The position numbers and the translations under genes were made by a program. This document shows, in pieces, positions 28,891 to 39,234 of a DNA stretch of 64,000 nucleotides; positions within the stretch are counted from its first letter, which is position 1, and every line of letters starts with the position of its first letter. Source of the stretch: Diplonema papillatum (lineage: Eukaryota; Euglenozoa; Diplonemea; Diplonemida; Diplonemidae); assembly GCA_030068145.1 (NCBI GenBank), contig JAPJBO010000803.1:40951-104950 (forward strand). Reading direction: 5' to 3'. Below the pieces are notes generated by a model, which had not been told where the DNA came from, searched no databases, and was given only the letters and a program-made list of their open reading frames with translations.

Positions 28891-30762
28891 TCACCCCCGC
28901 AGATACGGGAGTAAAACGGAGCAGTGTTTGCATTCAAACAATTCAAGTGCGGCGGCAGCAGAAACTGTCAAGCCGTGACAGCATTCGGATGAGGTGTACC
29001 TTTCGCAAAGGTGGCATCTCAGTGTGGGGTACAGCGGATTATGGGCTGTCAGCGGAAAATGACAATTGATGCAGTGTTCTGCGCAGGCTTTGACATGGCA
29101 CCGCGGCGCCGAGCAGACCAGTTCATCGATGTAGCGAAGGGCCAGAATGCGTCGTTGTCTTCTTGCAGCAGCTGTTGTTGTCGTCTTCTGTCGTCGTCCG
29201 GAGCCTTGCCCCCGGGGCCGTATGAGCTTCCGTACTTTGCGCGGCGGCTCTTCGACGTTCTTGAGTGTGTTCGCGACGACTTCTTTCACCTTTGCGTCCC
29301 AGACCTCCCGGTCCTCCATCCACTCCCGGATTTTTGTCCGGTCCCTTTCCGCGAGATCGTTGCAGATTACTCGTTCGAAAGACAGCAGTGGTCGCCCCAC
29401 TCGTCTCGCCCGAAGCTGGTCCGCGAACATCAAGCCAGCAATCGGCTGATCAGAACGCATGCAGTGCGCCGCAAACCGCAGGCGCTTCTCTTGCAGCACC
29501 GCCTCGATCCTCGGGAAACCGACCATCAGCTCTGAGTTCTTCATGCGCGTGTCACGGCTGTACACTTTGATCCCCTTCACGTAGCGGACCATACACGTGT
29601 ACGCCCCTATCACGTCTGCACGTAACTCGGTCCCCACCACCCATGCTTCCGCTCCAGCCAGGAAGATGCTGAGAACCAGACACCGAAACAGCCAAGCCTT
29701 CGTTGCCATCGCCAGCGTTGACCGCCACGTTGCTTTGAGCTTGTGTAGGGCGACCCACGCTAGTTGCTTGTTTCGCAGGAAGTCGGTCTTGCTGGACTGC
29801 AGCATGCACCCAAGGTACTTGTAGTCCCGAACTTCCCGCAGGAGTCCTCCTTCTGGGCGTTGCACGTGTCTGGGTATCGGATCTCCGATTACCATCACCT
29901 CAGTTTTCCCTTGGCCGTTGTTTACCTTCAGTCCAAATTGTTTCGCCGTGAGGTGCAGACGCCGCAGCATTTGGGTTGCAGCTCTCGATGTTCGTGCCAG
30001 AACTGCTATGTCATCCATGAAGTCGAGGTCTTTCACTCGAGTCTTCCGGCTCCCTCGTCCCACCACGTAGCCACAACTTCCGTCGGTTGAGGCTCGATCG
30101 ACTTCTCGCATTATTGCGTCGATTACCAGGATGAACAACGTCGGTGCAAGAGTGTCGCCTTGAAGAACTCCTGCACAGATCTCGATCGCTTCGGTGAGGC
30201 CGTGAGGAGTCCGGATCGCCGTTGTCGCGCCCCGGTACGTCGCAATGATCGCTTGTGCCAGCCGTTCGGGCACCGAGTATGCTACCAGAAGCTTCTCAAG
30301 TTGCGACCAGAACACAGAATCGAATGCCGACGAGAAATCTACGAAGACGCAAAACAGCGCTCCTTCCTTCTCGCCACGGACGTTGTCGATTATTGTACGA
30401 AGACATAGAACATGTTCGCCAGTCGATCTTCCTGGACGGCCCCCATTTTGGGCGTTGCGCATGCGACCAATTCTGCCAATTTCGTCGTCTAGGGCCTGTC
30501 GGACCCGTTCCCGCAGCACACCGTTGTAGAGCTTCGCACAGCATGATGCAAGTGTAATCTGGCGGTAACACGCCAGGTCTAAGCGGTTGCCTTTCTTGAA
30601 GAGGAGTTGTGTCTCCGATGTTTTCCATGCTGCCGGCATACTTCCGTCGTACGCGGCGACACAAAATTCAGTCAGCTTATCGGAGAGCTCGGGGAGCTTG
30701 AGGATCTCGTTTGGTATTCCGTCTGAACCTGTAGCTTTTCCTCCCTTCAGCTTCTTTGCCAC
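28891..30762 (-). CDS. LINE-B reverse transcriptase part of ORF2
   Basis: 623 codons, open from MAKKLKGGKATGSDGIPNEI, the usual RT fingers start. Catalytic motifs are intact: VFVDFSSAFD (D142), AGVLQGDTLAP, and DFMDD (F248-D251), followed by thumb motifs (KYLGCML). The C-terminal region has Cys/His clusters from about residue 555 (RCHVKACAEHC, LRCHLCERY, FECKHCSVL), a possible zinc-binding tail. The N-terminal half of the protein (endonuclease) lies upstream and is no longer in one frame with this part. The coding start given is simply the first Met of the fragment. Confidence 0.88.
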   Translation of the reverse strand: MAKKLKGGKATGSDGIPNEILKLPELSDKLTEFCVAAYDGSMPAAWKTSETQLLFKKGNRLDLACYRQITLASCCAKLYNGVLRERVRQALDDEIGRIGRMRNAQNGGRPGRSTGEHVLCLRTIIDNVRGEKEGALFCVFVDFSSAFDSVFWSQLEKLLVAYSVPERLAQAIIATYRGATTAIRTPHGLTEAIEICAGVLQGDTLAPTLFILVIDAIMREVDRASTDGSCGYVVGRGSRKTRVKDLDFMDDIAVLARTSRAATQMLRRLHLTAKQFGLKVNNGQGKTEVMVIGDPIPRHVQRPEGGLLREVRDYKYLGCMLQSSKTDFLRNKQLAWVALHKLKATWRSTLAMATKAWLFRCLVLSIFLAGAEAWVVGTELRADVIGAYTCMVRYVKGIKVYSRDTRMKNSELMVGFPRIEAVLQEKRLRFAAHCMRSDQPIAGLMFADQLRARRVGRPLLSFERVICNDLAERDRTKIREWMEDREVWDAKVKEVVANTLKNVEEPPRKVRKLIRPRGQGSGRRQKTTTTAAARRQRRILALRYIDELVCSAPRCHVKACAEHCINCHFPLTAHNPLYPTLRCHLCERYTSSECCHGLTVSAAAALELFECKHCSVLLPYLRG

Positions 30763-30956
30763 CGCCTGGACTTCAAGAACCGTCGGCGGTCCAGTCTCCC
30801 ATCTGTCCGGACGGGACGACCCAGTATCCGTCTCATGTTCCCAGCCGGTGGCTCGTCTTCCGCATGTGATCGGCGGACGTCAGCGAAATGTCGATGGTAC
30901 TGTTCCAGCGAAAGGGGCGGTAGCTCGCTTTTCTTGCGCTTTAGTGCTTTCAACGC
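30709..30956. repeat. Duplicated LINE-B segment, copy 1
   Basis: The 248 bp from TTTGGTATTCCGTCTGAACC to GCTTTAGTGCTTTCAACGCT repeat 31340-31583, differing by an extra GGACG after CTGTCCGGAC and a few substitutions. Confidence 0.92.
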
Positions 30957-31339
30957 TGGAAACAATTTGCGCCCGTAACAGCTGGAACGATGCCGTGCCT
31001 GAATATCCGCACGACGTACCCTATGTTCAGTGGGAGTTGAGATTCTCTGTCAAGATGCTAGCCGCCGCCATAGGGCGGGCTATTGCCAAAAGGAGGAGAG
31101 CCCGCGAAACAACGTGCCAACACACGCCTGCCAGGCGGTCTCGTCCGCCAGTCAGAACGCCCCCGGCTGCGCCACCATCGGTGCAACAATCATCTTTGAC
31201 AGGGCCACGGCTCGCTCCGCGCCCACGGCGCAACGACTTGCGCCCGCCGTAGTAGTACGGGATAGTAGTGGGGCGACCGGATACTCCTCGGAGAGATGGT
31301 CCCTGCACTCTAACTCGTCTCTCTCTCTCTCTCTCTCGT
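30957..31339. other. 383 bp insert between the two LINE-B copies, ending in (CT)n
   Basis: Unlike LINE-B on both sides. It ends in CTCTCTCTCTCTCTCTCG, flush with the second copy. No coding or inverted ends seen. Confidence 0.6.
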
Positions 31340-31583
31340 TTGGTATTCCGTCTGAACCTGTAGCTTTTCCTCCCTTCAGCTTCTTTGCCACCGCCTGGAC
31401 TTCTAGAACCGTCGGCGGTCCAGTCTCCCATCTGTCCGGACGACCCATTATCCGTCTCATGTTCCCAGCCGGTGGCTCGTCTTCCGCATGTGATCGGCGG
31501 ACGTCAGCGAAATGTCGATGGTACTGTTCCAGCGAAAGGGGCGGTAGCTCGCTTTTCTTGCGCTTTAGTGCTTTCAACGCTGA
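31340..31583. repeat. Duplicated LINE-B segment, copy 2
   Basis: Second copy of 30709-30956. This one is continuous with the endonuclease part, whereas copy 1 is continuous with the RT part. Confidence 0.92.
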
Positions 31584-32846
31584 CCATGCTGCTTGAGGGT
31601 GTGGTTTTGAGTTCTCTTCGAAGAATCTCAGTAAGAGCGCCATCTGGTTTGCCGCGGCGTTGTCGTAGGCGTTGTACGCCGCCGCAGGTACCCAGCCCGG
31701 GTTTAATTGTGGGCGAGGGAGTCGGGGTAGTCTTCTCGCAAGCTCGCTGTAACGCTGACAGAAGTCGTCGTATGTTGTTGAACTGCTCAAGGCGGTAGCG
31801 AAACGGTCTCGGAGTGTTGCATCGCGTCGGATTGCCCCGAAGTCAAGCTTGCCTTCCTGCGGCGCCCTAGGGGCTGCGAATTTCACGCGAAGGTCGGCGT
31901 ACACGAGCCGGTGGTCCGATGTAAGCCGAGGTGATAGCGTTGCAGGATCTGTCGTCCGGACTCGTCGTACGCTGCTGGTGTATCTGGCTCGGACGAAGAT
32001 GTGGTCGATTAATCTTTCTCTCCATGTCGCCAATGCAGTGTGCTCCCGTACTGTTGCGGCTGATACTAGTTCATGATACTCCGCAAAACTAGCTAGCCTG
32101 CGGGTAGCTTGCCGCATTTGTTCACTCCATGCTCGTCGCCTTTGCTGGTATGGTGCATATCGTGCATTGCCTTCGCCGCGGTTTAGCGCTGCATTGTAGT
32201 CCCCAGCGGCGACCAGATACTGCATGTCACGGGTTTGTTCCAGGGTAGTTTCAAGATTTGTGTAGTGCCGAGTCTGCGTTGTGTCGTTGTGCCCTGAGTG
32301 GGGTGCGTAGTTGTTGATCACGTAGCCGTAGCCGCCCGCCGCCTCCAATTTCGCCCACATGATGCGCTCGCTCGCGACACCCATTTCGACCCAGGCGATC
32401 TGGGGCGACATGAGCATCGCAATTCCACCTAGTTGGGGGTGCGCCGGTGCTGCTACCAAGTGCAGCCTCCAACCCCATCCGGCGTCGCGAGTAAACATCC
32501 CTTGCCCGTCTCCACGAATCTGGTGTTCCTGCAGGCAAAGGATCTTCACGTCGCTCTCAATGCAGTAGAGCACTAGGTCTGCGGTTTTGCGTCGGTCCGT
32601 CAGCGTGCGACAGTTCCACGTGCCAACGCGAGTCGAATCGTTTGCTGTAAACACAGCCGTTCTTGGTCTGTCTGTCGTTCGCAATTCTTTGGCTCGACCA
32701 GGACCAAAGGTACTCCTTGCAGCACGAAACAGAGTTCTCCCAGCTAGCGTTCGCCGTCTCCGAGTTAGCCGTGCCTCTCTGCTCCGTCTGCCGCGTCTCA
32801 CTGGGCGTCTGCCCAAGACAGGTTGGGGAATCGGCAACCGCAACAT
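31340..32846 (-). CDS. LINE-B AP-endonuclease part of ORF2
   Basis: From about residue 70 (TRVGTWNCRTL) this frame has EEP-type endonuclease motifs: LCLQEHQ (catalytic Glu), AAGDYNAAL (the GDxN motif), and LTSDHRLVYADLRV (the SDH motif near the end). A linker with PPLSLEQYHRHFADVRRSHA leads to the RT start AKKLKGGKATGSDGIPNE, where the frame runs off at 31340 into (CT)n and foreign sequence; the frame itself stays open to 31152. Upstream of residue 70 the peptide is Arg-rich and may be leader or ORF1 remnant. Confidence 0.82.
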
Positions 32847-33009
32847 TCTGGAAACCAGAAGTGCAAGTTATCAGTGTCGCCATCGAGAAGGCCCCCCCAT
32901 TGACACCTGATACTTTCAGGGATTTTCCCCTTTAGTGAAAAAAAAAAAATTCACTAAAAAAAAAAAATTCCCAAAATGGGCTTGGTGAAAAAGCTTTTTT
33001 AACTAAAGG

Positions 33010-33240
33010 GATTTTGCGTTGCTGGGTGTAGGTGGTCAGGGCGCGGGTTGTGGTGGACAGTGTGGGCGGGCGTGGGTGGTGGGCGCTGGTGGTGGAGTGG
33101 GTGCGTGTTGTGTGTGGTCGGGGCGTGGGTTGTGGGTGGTAAGGGCGCGGGTTGTGGTGGACAGTGTGGGTGGGCGTGGGTGGTGGGCTGGTGGTGAAGT
33201 GGGTGCGTGTTGTGTGTGGTCAGGGTGTGGTTTAAGCGGC
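33010..33240 (+). repeat. G/T-rich degenerate minisatellite
   Basis: Repeats of GTGGTCAGGGCGCGGGTTGT, GGACAGTGTGGGCGGGCGTG and GGTGGTGGG with a period near 108 bp (GGACAGTGTGGG at 33055 and 33159). Runs of GGG on one strand could form G-quadruplexes. Confidence 0.85.
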
Positions 33241-33414
33241 CCAACAACAGGTCTGTATGATGCGGACCGTATCCAAGGCGGAAATCGAGTCAACCAGTGT
33301 CCGGATTTGACGACCGGATTCAACGACCGGATATCTGGCGTCCAATTTGACGAGATTTATGGCGGCAGCTCCATCACCTGGTGTCCACCGGAACAAGTTC
33401 TTGTCTCCTTTCAG

Positions 33415-33568
33415 GCATAGCGCCCACAAAATCACAAATCAATTCATCACATTGTTTGCTCAGGGATTGTCGGCCGTGACCCTGCGGACCATGTACCTTG
33501 CTGGCGATCTCGACAACGCCCCGGAAGGAGCTAAGCGCAAGAGGCGCAAAATTGGCCTTTCAGCATGA
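33415..33568 (+). CDS. Possible terminal exon of an unrecognised gene
   Basis: After a good acceptor (TTCTTGTCTCCTTTCAG) the frame encodes HSAHKITNQFITLFAQGLSA, then LAGDLDNAPEGAKRKRRKIG and LSA before TGA. Composition is protein-like and a basic cluster near the end could be a nuclear localisation signal. No upstream exon is recognised and no family comes to mind. Confidence 0.28.
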
Positions 33569-33939
33569 ACCCTTTGTGATTTCTACTTACATCTTCTACT
33601 TACATCGTTCACGGCATCATGTGTAGCTGTTCTGCATGTTCTCTGAATCCGTTTCCTGCTTGATCTGAAGAGGAGCAAGAGGGTAGGGAGTGAGCTAGCA
33701 CCCCAAACTTGAGTGGGGTGAAGGGCCAGAGGGACCCCCGCTTATGGGGCTACGAGGTCAACGACGCGTACCACACACAGACAGACACAGGCACGTGTCG
33801 ACTGGCACCCACACCACACCACACCGGCAGAAAAACTTTTCTGCCGGAGTGAAATTTTTTTTCACCACGGGTTTGGCCCGAAACTGGTGAGTGGAAAAAC
33901 CCCTGGATACTTTCAAAAAAAAAAAAAAAAAAAAAAAAA

Positions 33940-34127
33940 CGCACAACGAAGTGTCCGACATCCGTCACGCATACCCCACCGACCCGCCACAACTGAAGGG
34001 ACTGCTCGCGGACTTTGCAAAGAAACGAAGAGACTCGATCCGGCACGTGGCGAAACGCGTGAAGGTCCTGTGCGACGACCCGTTAGCGGCACGGTGGTCC
34101 TCGCTAGTTTTGAGATATCTCGAGTAA
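33940..34127 (+). CDS. Possible coding remnant after a poly-A run
   Basis: Directly after a run of about 24 A the frame reads VSDIRHAYPTDPPQLKGLLA, then DFAKKRRDSIRHVAKRVKVL, and ends RWSSLVLRYLE with TAA. It looks like protein sequence but has no start of its own or recognised family. It may be an exon end or a retroposed fragment. Confidence 0.22.
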
Positions 34128-34549
34128 ATCAGCACTGCGTCTTGTGTGGGGGGCAACGAAAGAGGAAGAAGTGGAAAGAGAAGGGATCGGAGCGGTAGGG
34201 AAAAGGGAGAGTGAATGACTAACAATATCAACGGAAGGAGAAAAAAAAGAGAAAAAAAAAAAACGCTAACCCAAACAACTTCCGCCGGTAGAGAAACCTC
34301 GCCTAAAGAAATCAACTGCCTTCGGGTAGGCTAGTCTGACACTAGTTGTCGTCGGGAAAAAAAAAAAAACACGCACCCACAGGCGTTCCTTTCCGCTGCC
34401 CGAAGACCGGCGTCACTCACGGTGAGGTTCAAGGGTACGAGCAGTCGTAGGGAGAGGGAATATTCCAACACGGAGGGCTGCGTCTGTCAATCGACGGTCG
34501 CTCCTCGTTTTGCTTCTCGGATTCCCCGTTCTCACCCCCCGTCCCCTCC

Positions 34550-34622
34550 GTCTTCGAAGAAGACTTGATGCTCGCGTCAAATCATGCACGAGAGGCAGTG
34601 TTCTGCCCAAGCATAAGCAAGA
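34550..34622 (+). repeat. Dispersed repeat family i, second copy
   Basis: GTCTTCGAAGAAGACTTGAT, GCGTCAAATCATGCACGAGA and GGCAGTGTTCTGCC as at 10660-10745. Confidence 0.7.
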
Positions 34623-35740
34623 TCCCCCTTCCAGGCCTCCAGGCCTCCATTTCTTCTTTTGACGGGGCCGCCTTAGCGCTTCCCTACTTCGGCTGCCCTG
34701 CTCTGCCAATCTGTCTGCCTGGTGGATCGAGCTGCGTGTTGTAGGGCAGCGCTATCGTTAGTTCGGCGTGTGAGCAGCCTAGCGAAGCTGATCCCCCCTG
34801 CGTGTGACCATTTTTGGCCCTCCGCACTCATCCATGACCAGCTTGAATGGTGTGCTCCGCCACCTTGCGTCCTATCCACAAAACCAGCATAAGATATCCT
34901 GGTATGCAGGTGGTGTGGATACTCGAGCACCATGATACCCACAATACCACTAGTATACCGTGCTAGTGGGACGGTGTGGTTGTGTGTACACACATCCACG
35001 AGCATGGTGCTGTGGTTTGTAGGGACCACCAGCCCTGCTCCATGTGTCCAGGACCAGGGATGTGGTCCAGATGGGCAGCAGCCGGTGCACTTTTGCCGCA
35101 GGCAAGAAAAACAGTGCTCTGGCCAACGCTGCCATCTAGCCGTTACTGGTGAACCTGACTCGCGAGTGCCACCAGAAAGAAATGAAGGTGGTACGAGTGA
35201 GATCACGAGATCACTAGTAGCTGACCTCGTGAATTGGCGTTGGGTGATGCGTCGTGTAGATTGAACTTGATATGCAGCAACAATCTGTGACGATAGACTG
35301 CACAAGCCGCTACAGACCACCTCTTTGCACGCGTCGTGTCATGCTTCGGTCGCTTCTTGCCCCGCGTACTGTTTGTCTCCGGTGCGCTTCACGTCCGCTG
35401 TGGTGTCAGACGAGCCCGAGGAAAACGCATTTCCTTTTCTCCCTCGCTGGTGGTCTCCGCGGATGCAACCCCCCTACTTGATGCACGCGTCAAACATGCA
35501 CGAGAGACAGGGTTCTGTCTAAACATTAAACTAAGACCCCCCCCCCCCCCCCCACACGAAACTAAGATTTTCCCCCCGGAAAAAGAAAAATAACCCCATA
35601 CCGAGGTGACAGTTTCCAAGCCCGTCCCCGTTTAACTGCTGTTTCGCCACAGATGGCATTTGTAGGGTGTGTAGGTGCATGCCGGGGAACCTCAATGGTT
35701 CCGTTTTTCATGCCCACAATGAGGGCCACTTGCGCCGTTC
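34623..35740. other. Stretch without a recognised gene; minor repeats
   Basis: Holds ATGCAGCAACAATCTGTGAC GATAGACTGCACAAG (35271-35305), whose inverse occurs at 60533-60570 and 60722-60755. It also holds a degenerate family i copy (35478-35530) and a run of about 17 C followed by ACACGAAACTAAGATTTTCC (35536-35577), also found at 12708-12745. No gene seen. Confidence 0.4.
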
Positions 35741-35741
35741 T

Positions 35742-35935
35742 CTAGCAATCTTGCGGGGGCTGCCCTTCAATGTATGGCGCAGGGCTAACGAAACGTAGGC
35801 CAGCGTGTTTTTGGCGGTTGATCAGAATTCCTTACCTTGCAAACGACACAGGGTAAATCCAATACAAGTGGGAATTGATCAACCGGCACGCGCGAAGCGC
35901 CTGTCGTGTTTCCCCCATTGATGATGCGGCGGTGC
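35742..35935 (+). repeat. Dispersed repeat family f (GATCAGAATTCCTTACC)
   Basis: CAATCTTGCGGGGGCTGCCC, TTCAATGTATGGCGCAGG, GTGTTTTTGGCGGTTGATCA, GAATTCCTTACCTTGCAAAC and GATCAACCGGCACGCGCGA. Further copies at 37138-37310, 37795-37925 and 39915-40360. Confidence 0.85.
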
Positions 35936-36102
35936 ACAATCCTCCGTTCGAACATGACGTGGGCGGCATGGCGGGAGTAAGACAACTCTATGCCACCACG
36001 AAGTCCAGAAAATTGGTATCGAAAGAAACCCCAAAATACCGTCCCCAAAAGGCATGAAAAGTAAATAATGTTGTCGACAACTAAACGCAAAATAATAAGC
36101 CA

Positions 36103-36290
36103 AAACTACGCAGTTGTTTGTCGGTGGGTCCCCCGAGGCTGGTGGGGTGGCTCTGCGATGTTGTTCTTCTCGATCGGGGCGCAGATTTCCCACTGCTTCT
36201 TCCCCTCTAGGTCCTCGCGTCCGGTTGTTCCGCGAGCCGCCGTCGAAGAAAACCGCCAACTTCTTGTTGCGTTAGTGGGGATTTGCATGC
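36103..36290 (-). pseudogene. RNase H fragment, copy 1
   Basis: Minus strand reads KLAVFFDGGSRNNRTRG, then jumps (internal deletion of about 30 bp against the other copies) to EGKKQWEICAPIEKNNIAEP. This is the start of a ribonuclease H fold: the FDGGSRN Asp and the NN-x-AE loop. It is closely followed by GATC-rich and family g sequence. Confidence 0.75.
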
Positions 36291-36312
36291 AAATGAGTAC
36301 CACACCAAGCCA
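36277..36312. repeat. Family j module with ATTTGCATGCAAAT palindrome
   Basis: GTTAGTGGGGATTTGCATGC AAATGAGTACCACAC. The same module stands at 36616-36650, 37536-37572 and 37663-37700, and a variant at 51497-51535, each time beside CTTGTTGCGTTAGTGGG (reverse: CCCACTAACGCAACAAG). Confidence 0.8.
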
Positions 36313-36364
36313 GCTTTTCGCTACGTGACCCCAGAAGGGTCACTCTTTCGCGTTCCCGGTCATT

Positions 36365-36612
36365 TGGGAAACGACAAGTTCGCTGTCCCCCCGAACTACC
36401 AGCTCTCCGCTCAGCCTCGGTTGGTCGGTGCAGTCGGTGCAGTGCCTTGACTCGCGGCCGTGTACTCTGCGATGTTGTTCTTCTCGATCGGGGCGCAGAT
36501 TTCCCACTGCTTCTTCCCCTCTAGGTAGTACGCAGCTCCTGCACCCGATACGGCCCCTCGCGTCCGGTTGTTCCGCGAGCCGCCGTCGAAGATAACCGCC
36601 AACTTCTTGTTG
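36365..36612 (-). pseudogene. RNase H fragment, copy 2
   Basis: Minus strand: FDGGSRNNRTRG, SGAGAAYYLEGKKQWEICA, NNIAEYTAASQG, then after a frame break GELVVRGDSELVVSQMTGN. These are the successive Asp, Glu and Asp motifs of RNase H (RVT_3 type). The frame break lies at the CGACTGCACCGAC tandem near 36430-36440. No start or further domain is attached. Confidence 0.8.
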
Positions 36613-36699
36613 CGTTAGTGGGGAGTCATTTGCATGCAAATGAGTACCACAGCAAGCCAGCTTTTCGCTACGTGACCCCAGAAGGGTCACTCTTTCGCG

Positions 36700-36950
36700 T
36701 TCCCGGTCATTTGGGAAACGACAAGTTCGCTGCTACCAGCTCTCCGCTCAGCCTCGGTTGGTCGGTGCAGTCGGTGCAGTGCCTTGACTCGCGGCCGTGT
36801 ACTCTGCGATGTTGTTCTTCTCGATCGGGGCGCAGATTTCCCACTGCTTCTTCCCCTCTAGGTAGTACGCAGCTCCTGCACCCGATACGACCCCTCGCGT
36901 CCGGTAGTTCCGCGAGCCGCCGTCGAAGAAAACCGCCAACTTCTTGTGGT
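36700..36950 (-). pseudogene. RNase H fragment, copy 3
   Basis: Same order as copy 2 (KLAVFFDGGSRNYRTRG, SGAGAAYYLEGKKQWE, NNIAEYTAASQGTAPTAP), offset by about 337 bp, with a small deletion after GCTGGTA that removes part of the third motif. The right end joins unrelated sequence at CTTCTTGTGGTGC. Confidence 0.8.
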
Positions 36951-37137
36951 GCATTCGGCAGGCGAGTTGACGAGGTGTCGCACCCGTGCTGGCACTGATC
37001 CTGGAGACACACACCCCCCTCCCGCATCAAACCTCCTTGCGAGGCTTACAGCCATCGGGAAACAAAGACAGTCAGCGCGGTTGAGCGAGTCGCAGGCCAC
37101 AAAAATAGGTGGGGGCTCCGAGTTCTTTTTTAGTACT

Positions 37138-37350
37138 AACAATCTTGTGGGTTGCCCTTCAATGTATTGTGCAGGCTAAAAAGACGTAGGCAGCGTGTTT
37201 TGGTGGTTGATCAGAATTCCTTACCTGAATACACACACAGGGTAAATACAAGTGGGAAAACGATCAACCGGCACGCACAAACAGAACGAAGCGCCTGTCT
37301 TTTCTATAGCACGGACAATCTTGCGGGTTGCCCTTCAGTGTATTGTACAG
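37138..37350 (+). repeat. Dispersed repeat family f, copy
   Basis: AACAATCTTGTGGGTTGCCC to GATCAACCGGCACGCACAAA, then a second CAATCTTGCGGGTTGCCCTT at 37317. Confidence 0.85.
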
Positions 37351-37544
37351 GCTAAAAAAAATTAACAACGGTCACACGGATGACCCCAAAACCCCCGGAA
37401 TTTCAAGCGAACTTTAACTCTAAAAAGACGTAGGTATAGGGGGTGCCCTACATTGGACGAGCACACTTTCACACAAAACTTCCCAAAAATTCTCCAAGGT
37501 TTCCCAAAATTCCCAGAATTTCGTCTTCTTGTTGGGTTAGTGGG

Positions 37545-37700
37545 AGTCATTTGCATGCAAATGAGTACCACACTAACGAAGTTCACCACGTTTTAACACA
37601 GTTTTTGTACCGAAGCAACCACGTTTTTACACAGTTCTTCACAGTGTTCGTCTTCATGTTGCGTTAGTGGGAGTCATTTGCATGCAAATGAGTACCACAC
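37545..37700 (+). repeat. Two further family j modules
   Basis: GTTAGTGGGAGTCATTTGCA TGCAAATGAGTACCACAC at 37536-37572 and again at 37663-37700, separated by AC(C)ACGTTTTTACACAGTT duplicates. Confidence 0.8.
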
Positions 37701-37794
37701 TATGCAGCACACAAACGTTCCCAAGGGCGACAGGTCATTCCATGTGAAAGACATGGGATTTCTTGTGAAATCTGGTGGCTGTTCAATGTAGCCG

Positions 37795-37925
37795 GCCACC
37801 CCAAGGCAGCGTGTTTCGGCGGTTGCTCAGAATTCCTTCCCTGCAAACGACGCAGGGGTAAACACAAGTGGGAAAACGTTCAACCGGCACGCACGACTAA
37901 AACGAAAGCTCCTGTCTTTTTCAAC
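37795..37925 (+). repeat. Dispersed repeat family f, copy
   Basis: GTGTTTCGGCGGTTGCTCAG AATTCCTTCCCTGC to CGTTCAACCGGCACGC. Confidence 0.8.
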
Positions 37926-37964
37926 CGATTGCTCAGGCTCGGTTGTAGGGGTGTTCTTCGCGAT

Positions 37965-38205
37965 TTTCGCCTGTGCTCTGGTAGCACACGGGTGGGGGTC
38001 TTGGCTGTGACGAGCTACGAACAGCCGCCTGGCAAACCGGTCCCACACCGCTGTCCTGTCTGCAGACACCGCCGGTGATGATCCGCCTTACGTGTCCGTG
38101 GCTTGAAAGGACCGAAACACGGCGCAGACGGGACCAGTGCTGCTGTTGAACGCATATCCATTTCCAAGCACGTTCTTGCAATCCCCCATCCACCACGGCA
38201 CTGTC
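37965..38205 (+). repeat. Dispersed repeat family c, copy
   Basis: CTGTGACGAGCTACGAACAG, CACACCGCTGTCCTGTCTGC, GGACCGAAACACGGCGCAGA and TTTCCAAGCACGTTCTTGCA. Close match to 39235-39460. Confidence 0.85.
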
Positions 38206-38756
38206 TCCGCACCTTCGTGCGTGCGTGCCGCGTACCCAGAGGCAAACAAGTTTCTTCGTCCCCCCCCCCCCCACCCCCTTTTCCCCCATCCCCGTTTTCT
38301 TTCTCCTTCTTTCTTCTCTGTCATTCCTTTCCTTTCCTTCGCTCTTTCCTTAGGTTCCTTTTCCTCTTGCACTCTAGTTTGATGCAGGCATGACACGCGC
38401 GGAACTCACCTGCTCATTGGTAAGTTTCAGGTAGCACGCCGCCAACTCTTACCAATTCCCAGCACCGACTACTTGTACCGCAAACCCAAACGCGAAGAAA
38501 TCAGCGGGACTGGCAAAGTAAATGTGACTACATTAGCTTTTCCTCAGGCTCCTAAACTAAGAAAATACGAGCTTGTCACCCGCACAACCGCGGCTGATTC
38601 AAAACTGATGATGATGCCGATGGGAAGAGAGAGAGAGAGAGTTGTTTTCGTTGAACGCAGTTCCTGATCGGGTTTTCCGGAAGGCTGCATTCAGGACGCA
38701 AGTGAAAACGCCTACGGTTTTGCGGCGACGAGCTTCTCATTTTCCTCCAACATTTC

Positions 38757-39000
38757 ATGTTTGTTGAACGCTTACACCCGCCACTAAACCCAGCTTACCT
38801 GTGTTTCGTGCGGGCTACCGCACGTTTACCTCCTTAGATCTATCGCAACCGGCAGTCTCCTCAAGCATTTCCTGCAGGTGCATATACAAAAAAGTGTATA
38901 GGCATACCTACTACCCTCATACTACCCGCCTAACAGCCTCAATGGTCAACCGGAGACCCTAAAACACCGAACCTCTAAACCACAATAAACGCCAAAAAAA
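38757..39000 (+). repeat. Family e copy followed by short family b copy
   Basis: 38757-38872 matches family e (TTGAACGCTTACACCCGCCA). 38925-38990 matches the short family b (CCTCAATGGTCAACCGGAGA, CACAATAAACGC), ending in an A run. Confidence 0.8.
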
Positions 39001-39234
39001 AAAAAAAAAAAAAAAAAGCACGCAAAGACGTGGAGGGCCCAAGAACGCACCCCTAACCTGGAGAGATCTTGGTGTCGGTCACAAATTGTTACGAAACCTG
39101 GCTTGCCAAAAAAAGCAAGCAAGCAAAGTGTACACGAAAAGAAGCCATGCATGAACCCATTCGACGAAGGTCACCCGAGTTTTTTTAACTGATTTCTCAG
39201 ACACGGTTGTAGGGGCCTTCTCCCCGTGACGGAT

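Larger units (their letters stand above)
28868..32900 (-). mobile_element. LINE-B: damaged non-LTR retrotransposon with (TAC)n-like 3' tail
   Basis: On the minus strand an AP-endonuclease region (32846 to about 31340) and a reverse transcriptase region (30762 to 28891) belong together. A partial duplication and a 383 bp foreign segment (30957-31339) now separate them. The 3' end, read on the minus strand, finishes in CAACTACTACTACGACTACT then ACTATTTT, a short trinucleotide tail as in some non-LTR elements. The 5' limit near 32900 is approximate. There is no RNase H, and the RT motifs differ clearly from LINE-A and LINE-C, so this is another clade (RTE/CR1-like by appearance). Confidence 0.85.

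Noticed and set aside
28891-32900. LINE-B as part of the same family as LINE-A and LINE-C
   Set aside because: Its RT motifs (FMDD, VFVDFSSAFD), lack of RNase H and different tail set it apart.
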